Of a stretch of DNA of 64,000 bases, positions 33,434 to 42,532 are shown in pieces (the first letter of the stretch is position 1; each line of letters opens with the position of its first letter). A program made the translations under genes and the position numbers. The DNA comes from Streptomyces hokutonensis. Lineage in GTDB: Bacteria > Actinomycetota > Actinomycetes > Streptomycetales > Streptomycetaceae. The notes under the pieces are model-generated. The model did no database searches, was not told where the DNA came from, and was given only the letters and a program-made list of their open reading frames with translations. The stretch is from positions 62,001 to 126,000 of the forward strand of contig NZ_BARG01000024.1 of NCBI RefSeq assembly GCF_000376565.1, in the 5' to 3' direction.

Positions 33434-35527
33434 TTGAGCAGCGCCGTAGGAACAACCGAGCCGTCACGCGTCTGGTCGCATCCGACGCTCGGGCTGCACG
33501 CCCTCGTCGATGCCTCCGGAGCGGTCCGGCTGGGAGCGCCCGGTCAGGACTGGGACCGCCTGGTGCCGCTCGTCGAGGTCACCGCCACCGGGCACGGGCG
33601 CCTGTGGTCGGGGGAGCGCTTCATCGAGACGGCGATCGGCGAACGCCTCGCCCACCAGGACCACCGGACCGTACGGGACGGAAGTACGGAGCGTACGACG
33701 ATCCGGCTGGCGGACCCCGTGACCGGGCTGGCCGCCGAGGTCACCCTGGAGGCGGGCGTCGGCTTCCTCCGTGCGGGCGTACGGCTGGTCAACGAGGGCG
33801 TCGAGCCGGTCCGGTTGGAGAGCGTGACGACGCTGATCCTCGGCGGTATCTCCGACCCCGGCACCGGAGTTGACGGCCTGACTCTGCACTGGGCGGACAA
33901 CAGCTGGCTCGCCGAATGCCGTTGGCGCCGGGCGCGGTTCCGTGACGAGGTCGTGGCGTTGAACCGATCCGTGCACGGGCATGAGGGGCGAGGCTGCTTC
34001 GAGCGCTACTCGCAAGGGAGTTGGTCCACCGGGCGTCACCTGCCGGTCGCCGCGCTCACCGACCGCGACGGCGGGGCGTGGCTGTGGCAGATCGAGTCCA
34101 GCGCGGGCTGGCGCTTCGAGACCGGAGAGCGCGAAGGCGCGGCCTATGTCGCCCTGTTCGGTCCGGATGACGCCCACCATCAGTGGCACCAGACCCTGGC
34201 CCCCGGCGAGGAGTTCCGTACCGTCCCGGCTGTTCTCGTCCGTGCGGAGACCGGTGGCCTGGACGCCGCCTTCGCGACCCTCACCGACTACCGCCGCGCC
34301 ATCCGTCGCGACCACCCCGACCATCGCCGACTCCCGGTGATCTACAACGACTACATGAACACCCTGATGGGCGACCCCACCACCGAACGGCTCCTGCCGC
34401 TCGTCGAGGCGGCGGCGGGCGCCGGTGCCGAGGTGTTCGTGATCGACGCGGGCTGGTACGACGACGATGCCCAGGGCTGGTGGGACTCCGTCGGCGCGTG
34501 GGAGGCCGCACCTGCCCGCTTCCCGGGCGGTATTCACGAGGTCCTGGACGCCATCAGGAAGCACGGCATGACGCCGGGGCTGTGGCTGGAGCCCGAAGTC
34601 GTCGGCGTCCGGAGCCCGTTGGCCGACTCCCTGCCGCCCGAGGCGTTCTTCCGGCGCGGCGGGCTGCGCGTCACGGAACACGGACGGCACCACCTGGACC
34701 TGCGGCACCCGGCCGCCCGCGCCCACCTCGACGAGGTCGTGGACCGGCTCGTCGGTGAGTGGGGCGTCGGCTATCTGAAGCTCGACTACAACATCGACAT
34801 CGGGCCCGGCACGGAACACGGGACCGAGAGCGCGGGGGCGGGACTGCTCGGTCACCACCGCGCCCACCTCGACTGGATGGCCGGACTCCTCGACCGTCAT
34901 CCCCAACTGGTCCTGGAGAACTGCGGATCGGGCGGGCTGCGCATGGACTACGCCCAACTCGCCGTGGCGCAGCTCCAGTCCACCAGTGACCAGCAGGACC
35001 CGCTGCGCTACCCGCCCATCGCCGCCTCGGCCGGCACCGCCGCGGCCCCCGAGCAGGCGGCCGTGTGGGCCTACCCCCAGCCCGACCAGAGCCCGGACGA
35101 GATCGCCTTCACCCTCACCGGCGCGCTGCTGGGCCGTATCCACCTGTCCGGTTTTCTCAACCGCATGGATGACGAGCGGTTCGACCTCGTCCGCTCGGCG
35201 CTCTCCGTCTACAAGGACCTCAGGGCGGAGATCGCTGCCGCGCATCCGTTCTGGCCGCTGGGTCTGCCCGGCTGGGACGACGAGTGGATCGCGCAGGGGC
35301 TCCGGGGCGCGCGGTCCACCTATGTGACCGTCTGGCGGCGGGAGTCGGACAGCGCCACGGACTGCGCGCTCGCCGTCCCCCACCTGCGCGGCGCTCCTGT
35401 CGACCCCGTGGTGCTGTATCCGGCGACCGCTGATGCCGGGGTGGAGTGGGACGCGGCCGAGGGGCGGTTGACGGTGTCGCTGCCCCGGGCCGGTACCGCC
35501 GTTCTCGTTCGGCTGGGCGGCAGTTGA
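33434..35527 (+). CDS. GH36-family alpha-galactosidase
   Basis: This 697-residue enzyme follows GH36: an N-terminal beta-sandwich, LPVIYNDYMNTLMGDPTTE at the barrel start (about residue 300), VIDAGWYDDDAQGWWDSVG, GLWLEPEVV, the nucleophile Asp in YLKLDYNIDI (KxDxN motif), and ENCGSGGLRMDYAQL holding the acid/base Asp. It has no signal peptide, so it acts in the cytoplasm on imported galactosides. The TTG at 33434 is preferred because GGAAGCGGAG lies at the right distance; a GTG at 33416 is possible. No sugar transporter is adjacent. Confidence 0.9.
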   Translation: MSSAVGTTEPSRVWSHPTLGLHALVDASGAVRLGAPGQDWDRLVPLVEVTATGHGRLWSGERFIETAIGERLAHQDHRTVRDGSTERTTIRLADPVTGLAAEVTLEAGVGFLRAGVRLVNEGVEPVRLESVTTLILGGISDPGTGVDGLTLHWADNSWLAECRWRRARFRDEVVALNRSVHGHEGRGCFERYSQGSWSTGRHLPVAALTDRDGGAWLWQIESSAGWRFETGEREGAAYVALFGPDDAHHQWHQTLAPGEEFRTVPAVLVRAETGGLDAAFATLTDYRRAIRRDHPDHRRLPVIYNDYMNTLMGDPTTERLLPLVEAAAGAGAEVFVIDAGWYDDDAQGWWDSVGAWEAAPARFPGGIHEVLDAIRKHGMTPGLWLEPEVVGVRSPLADSLPPEAFFRRGGLRVTEHGRHHLDLRHPAARAHLDEVVDRLVGEWGVGYLKLDYNIDIGPGTEHGTESAGAGLLGHHRAHLDWMAGLLDRHPQLVLENCGSGGLRMDYAQLAVAQLQSTSDQQDPLRYPPIAASAGTAAAPEQAAVWAYPQPDQSPDEIAFTLTGALLGRIHLSGFLNRMDDERFDLVRSALSVYKDLRAEIAAAHPFWPLGLPGWDDEWIAQGLRGARSTYVTVWRRESDSATDCALAVPHLRGAPVDPVVLYPATADAGVEWDAAEGRLTVSLPRAGTAVLVRLGGS

Positions 35528-35678
35528 CCCGCAGACCTGGCGGCAGTTGACCCGACGGTCCGGCGTGGCAGGGATGACGCATCGGTGATCGTCGGGGAAC
35601 AGAGCCGGCGCGCATGCCGTCGGGAAGGCGCGTTCAACCGGCGATGCCGGGCCGACCCTGCCCGCAGACGTCGACCGG

Positions 35679-36389
35679 TTACGACACATGCCCCCGGGAC
35701 GCATGCTCCTCCCGCGGCGGTACGGCCCCGTCCGGCGAGTCCGCGAGCAGCCACGCCGGCAGCCACCGGGCCGCCGCGCACAGGCACACACCGAGCCAGC
35801 CGACGGCGAACAGCCAGCCGCCGAGCACATCGGTGAACCAGTGCACGCCCAGATACACCCGGGTCAGTCCGACCAGCGCGCCCCAGCAGCCGACGGCCAG
35901 ACAGAGCGCGGTCCGTCCGTGCGGGGCGCACACACCTATCGCGAGGATCACCAGCCCGGCGGTGACCGCCGCCGTGGTGGTGTGGCCCGAGGGGAACGAC
36001 CAGCCCGAGGCATGTCCGGCCCAGTCGGCCACCGGCGGGCGGGGGCGCGCGACCCGAGTCATCACGCCGTAGCGCAGTCCCTGCCCGGCGGCGAGGCAGG
36101 CCGCCGCCAGGGCCGCGGCGAGCAGCCGCCGCCGGACGGTGCGGCCGGTGAGGAGTCCGGCGAGGACGACGAGGGCGTACGGGACGACGCCCGTGCCGGT
36201 GGCGCTCACACCGCGGGCCACCGCCACCGCCACGTCCGGGCGGTGGGCGACGGACCACGACAACAGGTCCTCGTCCGTGAACAGCGGAACGCCCTCCCGC
36301 CCGATCACGACCATGCTCAGCACACCGAACGCGGTCCAGGCGCCCACGCCCACACTGCCCGCCAGCTCGGCAATGTCCTTGCGGTTCAT
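35679..36389 (-). CDS. PAP2-family membrane phosphatase
   Basis: This 236-residue membrane protein has the three PAP2 phosphatase motifs: RVARPRPP (part of KxxxxxxRP), SFPSGHTTT, and TRVYLGVHWFTDVLGG with the catalytic His. About six hydrophobic segments surround them. PAP2 enzymes dephosphorylate lipid phosphates such as undecaprenyl diphosphate or phosphatidate outside the membrane. It is the last gene of a coupled dedA-PAP2-PAP2 operon, starting by ATGA overlap with the second PAP2 gene. Confidence 0.9.
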   Translation of the reverse strand: MNRKDIAELAGSVGVGAWTAFGVLSMVVIGREGVPLFTDEDLLSWSVAHRPDVAVAVARGVSATGTGVVPYALVVLAGLLTGRTVRRRLLAAALAAACLAAGQGLRYGVMTRVARPRPPVADWAGHASGWSFPSGHTTTAAVTAGLVILAIGVCAPHGRTALCLAVGCWGALVGLTRVYLGVHWFTDVLGGWLFAVGWLGVCLCAAARWLPAWLLADSPDGAVPPREEHASRGHVS

Positions 36390-36991
36390 GACACCACCAG
36401 CGGTCGCAGCCGGCCGGCCGTGATCCGCCGTGCCAGGGACTTCGGGCGGCGCCTCACCAGGACCATCGCGCCGAACGCGAGGAGCGTACCGACGAGGACG
36501 CCCGCCACGACGTCGTGCGGATAGTGCACCCCGACCCACACCCGGGACACCGCCATCGCGAGCGCGGCCACCGCCGCGAGCGCGCCGAGCCGGCGGGAGA
36601 CGAAGAACAGGGCGACCGCCGCAGCCGCCGCGATCGTCGCGTGGTTGCTGGGGAAGGACCAGTCGCCCCGCGCCGGACAGGCCTCCAGTGTGACCACCCG
36701 CAGGCTCTGGCAGGGGCGGTTCTCCCGCACCAGTGACTTCAGCAGGGTGTCGATCCCGTAGACGGCCACCACGACCAGCGGCACGGCCAGCGCCGTCACC
36801 GCCGCCTCGGCACCCACCCGGCGCGCCCGCCACCAGCCCACGAGCATCAGCAGGGCGAACACCGCGAGCCCGTACGTCGACCAGGCCGTGACCGTGTCGT
36901 CGAGCCAATCGGGCGCCTGTTGCGCCGAGTTGACCACGTCCTCGTAGGCCGAGCCGTCGATCGAGGACCCCTGGAAGGCGACGAGGATCAT
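36386..36991 (-). CDS. PAP2-family membrane phosphatase (second copy)
   Basis: This 201-residue protein carries KSLVRENRPCQ (motif 1), WSFPSNHATI (motif 2, Asn for Gly) and SRVWVGVHYPHDVVAGVLVG (motif 3). The two PAP2 proteins share motif order but little identity, so they are not a recent duplication. Its start shares one base with the dedA stop (TGATG). Likely a lipid phosphatase working with DedA in carrier-lipid recycling. Confidence 0.9.
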   Translation of the reverse strand: MILVAFQGSSIDGSAYEDVVNSAQQAPDWLDDTVTAWSTYGLAVFALLMLVGWWRARRVGAEAAVTALAVPLVVVAVYGIDTLLKSLVRENRPCQSLRVVTLEACPARGDWSFPSNHATIAAAAAVALFFVSRRLGALAAVAALAMAVSRVWVGVHYPHDVVAGVLVGTLLAFGAMVLVRRRPKSLARRITAGRLRPLVVS

Positions 36992-37656
36992 CAGTGCGCC
37001 TCCCCGGCCCGGGCCGCCCGGCGGGAGCGGCGGACCTCGACGGCGAGGGGGAGCAGCGACACGACCACGATCACCGCGACCATGGGCAGCAGGTACTTGT
37101 CGACGTTCGGGACCGAGGAACCGAGCGCGTAACCGGCGAGCGTCAGTCCCAGGCTCCACACCAGGCCGCCGACCACCTGCCACACGGTGAACGTCCGGAC
37201 GGGCACCCCGAGCGCGCCCGCCATCGGATTGAGCACCGTCCGCACCACGGGCACGAAGCGGGCCAGCACGACCGCCTTCGCGTGGCCGTATCTGTCGAGC
37301 AACTCCTCGGCGCGCCGGGCGCCTTCGTGCAGGCGGGTCGAGCGGCTGCGCGTGAGCAGCGCGCCGCCCGCCTTCCGGCCGAGCAGATAGCCGCACTGCG
37401 CTCCGGCGAGCGCGCCCACCGCCGCCGCGACCAGGAGGGGCGGGAGCGACAGCTTCACGGCTCTGTCCGCGCCGCCCGTGCAGAGCAGGCCCGCCGTGAA
37501 CAGCAGGGAGTCGCCGGGCAGGAAGAACCCGATCAGCAGCCCCGTCTCGGCGAACATCACCACGCCGACCCCCAGCACACCGAAGGCGGCCAGCAGCGAC
37601 TTGGCGTCCAGCACGTTGACGGCGAGCTGGGACGCCAGGTCCAAGGGTGTGGTCAT
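36991..37656 (-). CDS. DedA-family membrane protein
   Basis: This 221-residue protein shows the DedA pattern: GVVMFAETGLLIGFFLPGDSLLFTAGLL near residue 35 (E-x4-G-x5-PGD), GYLLGRKAGG, and VVLARFVPVVRTVLNPMAGALGVPVRTFTVWQVVGGLVWS (F-x3-R). DedA proteins include undecaprenyl-phosphate flippases (UptA type). The ATG at 37656 is chosen because AAGGGG lies upstream; an upstream frame start at 37701 abuts an operator dyad and is less likely. First gene of the DedA-PAP2-PAP2 operon. Confidence 0.9.
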   Translation of the reverse strand: MTTPLDLASQLAVNVLDAKSLLAAFGVLGVGVVMFAETGLLIGFFLPGDSLLFTAGLLCTGGADRAVKLSLPPLLVAAAVGALAGAQCGYLLGRKAGGALLTRSRSTRLHEGARRAEELLDRYGHAKAVVLARFVPVVRTVLNPMAGALGVPVRTFTVWQVVGGLVWSLGLTLAGYALGSSVPNVDKYLLPMVAVIVVVSLLPLAVEVRRSRRAARAGEAH

Positions 37657-37705
37657 CGTCGCGAGCCCCTTCGCCGGTCGGATGTCCCGTACGACATCCA
37701 TCTCT

Positions 37706-37723
37706 GACTACAAATCTGTAGAC
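37706..37723. promoter_or_regulatory. Dyad operator in front of dedA (site 1)
   Basis: GACTACAAATCTGTAGAC: CTACA and TGTAG around four bases. It lies 50-67 bases upstream of the DedA ATG, a promoter position. Confidence 0.6.
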
Positions 37724-37724
37724 G

Positions 37725-37742
37725 GTCTACTCAACTGTAGAC
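37725..37742. promoter_or_regulatory. Dyad operator in front of dedA (site 2)
   Basis: GTCTACTCAACTGTAGAC is a perfect 6-bp inverted repeat (GTCTAC/GTAGAC). It sits 19 bases from site 1, centre to centre, so two dimers could bind side by side. Confidence 0.6.
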
Positions 37743-37802
37743 GATCGCAGCGCGCGAGGAGTTCCGCACTTTTGCCCGGTCGTTGCCGATTCATGACCGA
37801 CG

Positions 37803-37820
37803 GACTACACGCATGTAGTC
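37803..37820. promoter_or_regulatory. Dyad operator near efeU (site 3)
   Basis: GACTACACGCATGTAGTC is a perfect 7-bp inverted repeat around four bases, of the same type as sites 1 and 2. It lies 56 bases before the EfeU ATG, just upstream of the iron-box-like palindrome. Confidence 0.65.
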
Positions 37821-37837
37821 ATGATGGTCCGCGAAGT

Positions 37838-37849
37838 AAGGCATGCCTT
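37838..37849. promoter_or_regulatory. Iron-box-like palindrome before efeU
   Basis: AAGGCATGCCTT is a perfect 12-base palindrome, within the longer context GTAAGGCATGCCTTCACTAAC that resembles DtxR/IdeR/DmdR1 iron boxes. It lies 26 bases before the EfeU ATG. Repression by iron-loaded DmdR-type regulator would fit the iron-uptake operon; the exact match to the consensus is imperfect. Confidence 0.6.
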
Positions 37850-37875
37850 CACTAACCCAGGAGGGGTCGCACCCA

Positions 37876-39909
37876 ATGTGGGACGACGCGTTTCCGAGCT
37901 TTCTGATCGGGCTGCGGGAGGGGCTGGAAGCGGGACTCATCGTCTCGATCCTGGTCGCCACCCTCGTCCGCGCCGACGCCAAGTCCCGTCTGCCGCAGGT
38001 GTGGACCGGCGTGCTGGCCGCGATCGCCCTCGCGCTGAGCTTCGGCGCCGTGCTCACGTTCACCGCGGCGAACCTCTCCGCCACCGCCCAGGAAGCGTTC
38101 GGCGGGGTCCTCAGCGTGATCGCCGTCGCGTTCGTCACCGCGATGGTGTTCTGGATGCGCCGCTCGGCCCGCACCTTCTCCGGCGAGATCAGGGAGAAGG
38201 TGACCGGCGCCCTCGGCATGGGCGCGGGCGTCCTGATGCTCACCTCCTTCCTCGCGGTGGGCCGCGAGGGCCTGGAGACGGCCCTCTTCCTGTGGACCAC
38301 CGCCCGCGCGGCCGGCGAGTCCTCCGGCCCCCTGACCGGCGCCGCCGTCGGCCTCGTCCTCGCGGCGGGCCTGTGCTGGGGGCTGTACCGCCGGGTCCTC
38401 AGGATCAACCTGACGAAGTTCTTCACCGCCACCGGCGTCGTCCTCGTCGTCATCGCCGCCGGCGTCCTCGGCTACGGCCTGCGCGACCTCCAGGAGGGCG
38501 GTGTCCTGCCCGGCCTGACCACGTACGCCTTCGACCTCAGCGGCAGCGTCGACGCGGGCTCCTGGTACAGCACCCTCATTCAGGGCGTGTTCAACCTGAT
38601 GCCCACGATGACCTGGCTCCAGGTGGTGGGTTACGTCGGCTATCTCGCCGTGGTTCTGCCGCTGTTCCTGGGGGGAGTTCGCGGCGAGCGGATCAAGGAA
38701 CCGGAGCCGGACCCCACGCCCGCACCGGAGGCCGTGTCGTCCCCGCGCAGCCGCCCCGTCTGGGTGGTCCCCGTCGCCGTGGTCGCCGTACCCGCCGTCG
38801 TGGCCGGGCTCGTCGTCGCCTTCGCCCGGCCCAAGCCCGCGAGTTCCCAGACGGTCGCCGTCTCGGAGACGGAGTGCGGCAAGGGCTTCACCGCGCCCGC
38901 CACCGGACGCCAGACCTTCCAGATGCACAACACCGGCGACAAGACGTCCGAGGTCTATCTCATCGACCCGGCCACCGGCGCGGTCTACGGCGAGGTCGAG
39001 GGCCTGGCGCCGGGCACCACCCGGGACCTGGTCGCCACCGTCGCGGGCGGCTCGTACGCCTGGCGCTGCGTCCCCACCGGCGCGAAGGCCGTCACCTCAG
39101 CCACCGTGCACGTCAGCGGCGGGGGAGGGACGGTGAAGGCGGTCGTCCCCGTCTCCGAGAACGACCTGGCCGCGCCGCTCAAGGCCTACAAGGTGTACGT
39201 CGATCAGGGCCTGGCCACCCTCGGGACCCAGACCCGGCAGCTCAGCGCCGACATCGCGGGCAACCACCTCGGCAAGGCGCGCACCGACTGGCTGACAGCG
39301 CACCGCACCTACTCCTCGCTCGGTGCCGCCTACGGAACCTTCGAGGACTTCGACAAGAAGATCAACGGCCGGGCCGACGGGCTGGCCGGGGGAGTCGAAG
39401 ACAAGGACTTCGCGGGCTTCCACCGCATCGAGTACGGGCTGTGGCACGGGCAGTCGGCGAGCGAGTTGAAGGTGCCCGCGCAGCAACTCGCCACCGCCGT
39501 CGTGGGGTTGCGCAAGGCGTTCCCCACCCAGGACTTCGACCCGGGCGACCTCCCGCTGCGGGCCCACGAAATCCTGGAGAACGCCCTGCAGTTCGAGCTC
39601 ACCGGCGATACGGACGAGGGCAGTGGCACGAACCTGGCGACCGTCGACAGCAACCTCGCCGGCACCCGTGAACTCCTCACCGTACTCAGGCCGTTGCTGA
39701 CCAAGGAGTCCTCGACGCTGCTTCCGACCGTCGACGCCGCAGTGGCCCGGCTGCAGAAGCTGCTCGACTCGGCGCACCACGGCGGCAGTTGGACCCCCGT
39801 CGAGCAGCTGAGCCGGCCGGACAGGGCTCGACTCAACGGCGCCACCGGGCAGTTGCTGGAGGACCTGGCACCGGTGCCGGACCTCCTGGAGATCAGGAAG
39901 TCCGCCTGA
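37876..39909 (+). CDS. efeU: Ferrous/ferric iron transporter EfeU fused to EfeO (imelysin domain)
   Basis: This 677-residue protein joins two parts normally encoded separately. Residues 1-265 are the FTR1/EfeU permease with the two REGLE motifs (residues 14-18 and 130-134) that bind iron in the channel. After a linker and a further membrane segment ([22 protein letters not shown]) comes a cupredoxin-like stretch ([20 protein letters not shown]) and then an EfeO imelysin domain with HRIEYGLWH (His516, Glu519). The start follows AGGAGGGG. EfeO delivers iron to the permease; fusion would tether it outside. It overlaps efeB by one base. The operon is probably iron-repressed through the upstream palindrome. 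Confidence 0.92.
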   Translation: MWDDAFPSFLIGLREGLEAGLIVSILVATLVRADAKSRLPQVWTGVLAAIALALSFGAVLTFTAANLSATAQEAFGGVLSVIAVAFVTAMVFWMRRSARTFSGEIREKVTGALGMGAGVLMLTSFLAVGREGLETALFLWTTARAAGESSGPLTGAAVGLVLAAGLCWGLYRRVLRINLTKFFTATGVVLVVIAAGVLGYGLRDLQEGGVLPGLTTYAFDLSGSVDAGSWYSTLIQGVFNLMPTMTWLQVVGYVGYLAVVLPLFLGGVRGERIKEPEPDPTPAPEAVSSPRSRPVWVVPVAVVAVPAVVAGLVVAFARPKPASSQTVAVSETECGKGFTAPATGRQTFQMHNTGDKTSEVYLIDPATGAVYGEVEGLAPGTTRDLVATVAGGSYAWRCVPTGAKAVTSATVHVSGGGGTVKAVVPVSENDLAAPLKAYKVYVDQGLATLGTQTRQLSADIAGNHLGKARTDWLTAHRTYSSLGAAYGTFEDFDKKINGRADGLAGGVEDKDFAGFHRIEYGLWHGQSASELKVPAQQLATAVVGLRKAFPTQDFDPGDLPLRAHEILENALQFELTGDTDEGSGTNLATVDSNLAGTRELLTVLRPLLTKESSTLLPTVDAAVARLQKLLDSAHHGGSWTPVEQLSRPDRARLNGATGQLLEDLAPVPDLLEIRKSA

Positions 39910-41231
39910 TGAGCACCGAGAACACGAACAGCACTGGCCGTAGTGAAGGGAACCGTCCGATGTCCACTGCCGAAACCCCGGGCTGCCCGGCCGGAGCCGG
40001 CCGTCGCTCCTTCGTCCGGACGGCGCTCGGTGCCGGGGCCGCCGGAGCGGTGCTGGCCGGCGGGGCGTTCGCGCTCGCCGAGACCGGCGGCACGGCCCAG
40101 GCGCAGGCCGCGGACACCACGAACGCGGCGAAGGTGCCCTTCCACGGCGCCCATCAGGCGGGCATCCTCACCCCCGCGCCGGCCGCCGCGACCTTCGTCT
40201 CCCTCGACGTGATCGCCGACAACCGCGCCGAACTGGCCGACCTGCTGCGCACGATCACCGAACGGGCCCGCTTCCTCACCTCCGGCGGCACCCCCGCCGA
40301 CCTGGGAGTCGGCGCGCCGCCCGCCGACAACGGCATCCTCGGACCGGAGGTCCCCGCCGACGCCCTCACGGTGACCGTCGGCGTGGGCGCGTCCCTCTTC
40401 GACGACCGCTACGGCCTCGCCAAGGCCAAGCCGAGCCGGCTGACCCCGATGAGGACGTTCCCGAACGACAACCTGCGTGCCGCCGAGTGCCACGGCGACC
40501 TCTCGCTCCAGGTGTGCGCCGCCCGTCAGGACACGGTGCTGCACGCGCTGCGCGACATAGCCCGGCACACCCGGGGCGGCATGCAGATCAAGTGGCGCAT
40601 CGACGGCTTCCAGAACGCCCCGCGCCCCACGGGCGCCCAGCGCAATCTGCTCGGCTTCAAGGACGGCATCGCCAACCCGGACGTGAAGTCCGCGCGCGAG
40701 ACCGACCGGCTGATCTGGGTCGGCGACGGACAGGGCGAGCCCGCCTGGGCGAGCGGCGGCAGTTACCAGGTGATCCGGATCATCCGCATGCTGGTGGAGT
40801 TCTGGGACCGGGTCTCGCTGAGCGAACAGGAGTTGATGTTCGGCCGCCGCAAGGACACCGGAGCCCCGCTGGACGGCGCCACGGAGACGGACATCCCGCA
40901 GTACGCCAAGGACCCCAAGGGCAACGCGATCCCGCTCGACGCCCATATCCGGCTCGCCAACCCGCGCACCGCGGCCACCGACACCTCGCGCATCCTGCGC
41001 CGCGGCTACAACTACGACAGGGGCATCGACACCGTCGGCAACCTCGACATGGGCCTGGTCTTCTGCTGCTACCAGCAGGACGTGAAGCGGCAGTTCGAGG
41101 CGACCCAGACCCGGCTGATCGACGAACCCCTGGTCGACTACATCTCCCCGACGGGCGGCGGCTACTTCTACGCGCTGCCCGGTGTGCGGGACGCCAAGGA
41201 CTGGCTGGGGCGGGGTCTGCTGGCGACCTGA
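39909..41231 (+). CDS. efeB: Tat-exported DyP-type heme peroxidase
   Basis: This 440-residue protein has a twin-arginine signal ([22 protein letters not shown], near residues 30-50), the DyP motif GFKDGIANP and the C-terminal region with heme ligation expected of EfeB. It oxidises ferrous iron or acts on heme in the periplasm-like space, feeding EfeU-EfeO. ATG 39909 overlaps the upstream stop; an alternative ATG at 39960 with GAAGGGAA upstream gives a shorter leader and may be the true start. The signal peptide is retained in either case. Confidence 0.93.
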   Translation: MSTENTNSTGRSEGNRPMSTAETPGCPAGAGRRSFVRTALGAGAAGAVLAGGAFALAETGGTAQAQAADTTNAAKVPFHGAHQAGILTPAPAAATFVSLDVIADNRAELADLLRTITERARFLTSGGTPADLGVGAPPADNGILGPEVPADALTVTVGVGASLFDDRYGLAKAKPSRLTPMRTFPNDNLRAAECHGDLSLQVCAARQDTVLHALRDIARHTRGGMQIKWRIDGFQNAPRPTGAQRNLLGFKDGIANPDVKSARETDRLIWVGDGQGEPAWASGGSYQVIRIIRMLVEFWDRVSLSEQELMFGRRKDTGAPLDGATETDIPQYAKDPKGNAIPLDAHIRLANPRTAATDTSRILRRGYNYDRGIDTVGNLDMGLVFCCYQQDVKRQFEATQTRLIDEPLVDYISPTGGGYFYALPGVRDAKDWLGRGLLAT

Positions 41232-41295
41232 CCAGGAACTTTCCCTTCCCTTGGGCAAGACCTGCCGTGGGCTTTGCCGAGCGTTACTGCGAATG

Positions 41296-41330
41296 GGTTG
41301 CAGGTACGGGAGGATGGCACGAGGTTGCAG
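41296..41330. promoter_or_regulatory. Direct repeat GGTTGCAG before the nickel/cobalt transporter
   Basis: GGTTGCAG occurs at 41296-41303 and again at 41323-41330, 27 bases apart, between efeB and the NiCoT gene. TTGCA-type half-sites are part of known nickel-responsive Nur boxes, so this could be a metal-responsive site. Direct rather than inverted orientation weakens the case. Confidence 0.3.
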
Positions 41331-41364
41331 TCCGCGACCTCGTCCCCGGCAGAAAGACCCCTCG

Positions 41365-42528
41365 ATGACGGCCGCCCCCGAGTCCGCTCCGACCCTCCCC
41401 GTCACGGCCGCGACCTCGCGGCCGTCGGTCTGGCACCGCGTGAGTACGTCCATGACGCGGCAGGAGTGGACCAGGGTCGGCGGGATGGCCGGCTTCATCC
41501 TGGCGCTGCATGTGATCGGCTGGTTCACCCTCGTGTGGATCGTCGCGCCGGGGCACTACAGCGTCGGCGAGAAGTCCTTCGGCATCGGCATGGGCGTCAC
41601 CGCGTACACGCTCGGCATGCGGCACGCGTTCGACGCGGACCACATCGCGGCCATCGACAACACGACCCGCAAGCTGATGAGCGAGGGGAAGCGCCCCCTG
41701 TCGGTGGGCTTCTGGTTCTCGCTCGGCCACTCCAGCATCGTCTTCGGCTTGACGCTCCTGCTCTCCCTCGGCGTCAAGGCACTGGCGGGCCCGGTCCGGG
41801 ACGACAACTCCCAACTCCACGACGTCACCGGCCTCATCGGTACGACCGTCTCGGGCACCTTCCTCTACGTCATCGCCGGCATCAACCTCGTCATCCTGGT
41901 CGGCATCTGGAAGGTGTTCCGCCAGATGCGCTCGGGCGACTTCGACGAGGCCGCGCTGGAGGAGCACCTGAACAACCGCGGCTTCATGAACCGCATCCTG
42001 GGCCGCTTCATGAAGTCGATCACCAAGTCCTGGCAGATGTACCCGCTGGGCCTGCTGTTCGGCCTGGGCTTCGACACCGCGACCGAGATCGCGCTGCTGG
42101 TCCTCGCGGGCTCGGGCGCGGCGTCCGGCCTGCCCTGGTACGCGATCCTGTGCCTGCCGGTGCTGTTCGCCGCGGGCATGTCGCTGCTGGACACGATCGA
42201 CGGCACGTTCATGAACTTCGCCTACGGCTGGGCCTTCTCCAAGCCGGTCCGCAAGGTCTACTACAACCTCACGATCACCGGCCTGTCCGTCGCCGTCGCC
42301 CTGATCATCGGCACGGTCGAACTCCTGGGCCTGTTCGCCGAGAAGCTCGACCTGCACGGCTTCTTCTGGGACTGGGTCGCGGGCCTCGACCTCAACGTCA
42401 TCGGCTTCGTCATCGTCGGCCTCTTCTTCGCGACCTGGGCCGTGGCCCTGCTGGTGTGGAAGTTCGGCCGGATCGAGGACAAGTGGACGGCGGCCCTGGC
42501 CCAGCCGGCGGAGCGGTCCGCCGAGTAG
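41365..42528 (+). CDS. NiCoT-family nickel/cobalt transporter
   Basis: This 387-residue membrane protein has the family signature GMRHAFDADHIAAIDNTTRK near residue 90 (H-x4-D-H metal site), FSLGHSSIVFGLTLLL, LGFDTATEIALL and LFAAGMSLLDTIDGTFMNFAYGWAF, all NiCoT motifs, with eight hydrophobic segments. It takes up Ni2+ or Co2+. It is downstream of the iron operon, so this segment is a metal-uptake block. It may be regulated separately, as 130 non-coding bases precede it. Confidence 0.93.
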   Translation: MTAAPESAPTLPVTAATSRPSVWHRVSTSMTRQEWTRVGGMAGFILALHVIGWFTLVWIVAPGHYSVGEKSFGIGMGVTAYTLGMRHAFDADHIAAIDNTTRKLMSEGKRPLSVGFWFSLGHSSIVFGLTLLLSLGVKALAGPVRDDNSQLHDVTGLIGTTVSGTFLYVIAGINLVILVGIWKVFRQMRSGDFDEAALEEHLNNRGFMNRILGRFMKSITKSWQMYPLGLLFGLGFDTATEIALLVLAGSGAASGLPWYAILCLPVLFAAGMSLLDTIDGTFMNFAYGWAFSKPVRKVYYNLTITGLSVAVALIIGTVELLGLFAEKLDLHGFFWDWVAGLDLNVIGFVIVGLFFATWAVALLVWKFGRIEDKWTAALAQPAERSAE

Positions 42529-42532
42529 GCCG

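Noticed and set aside
41232-41364. Possible cobalamin riboswitch before the nickel/cobalt transporter
   Set aside because: No recognisable B12 box (GCCACTG-type) and little room for the fold in 133 bases.
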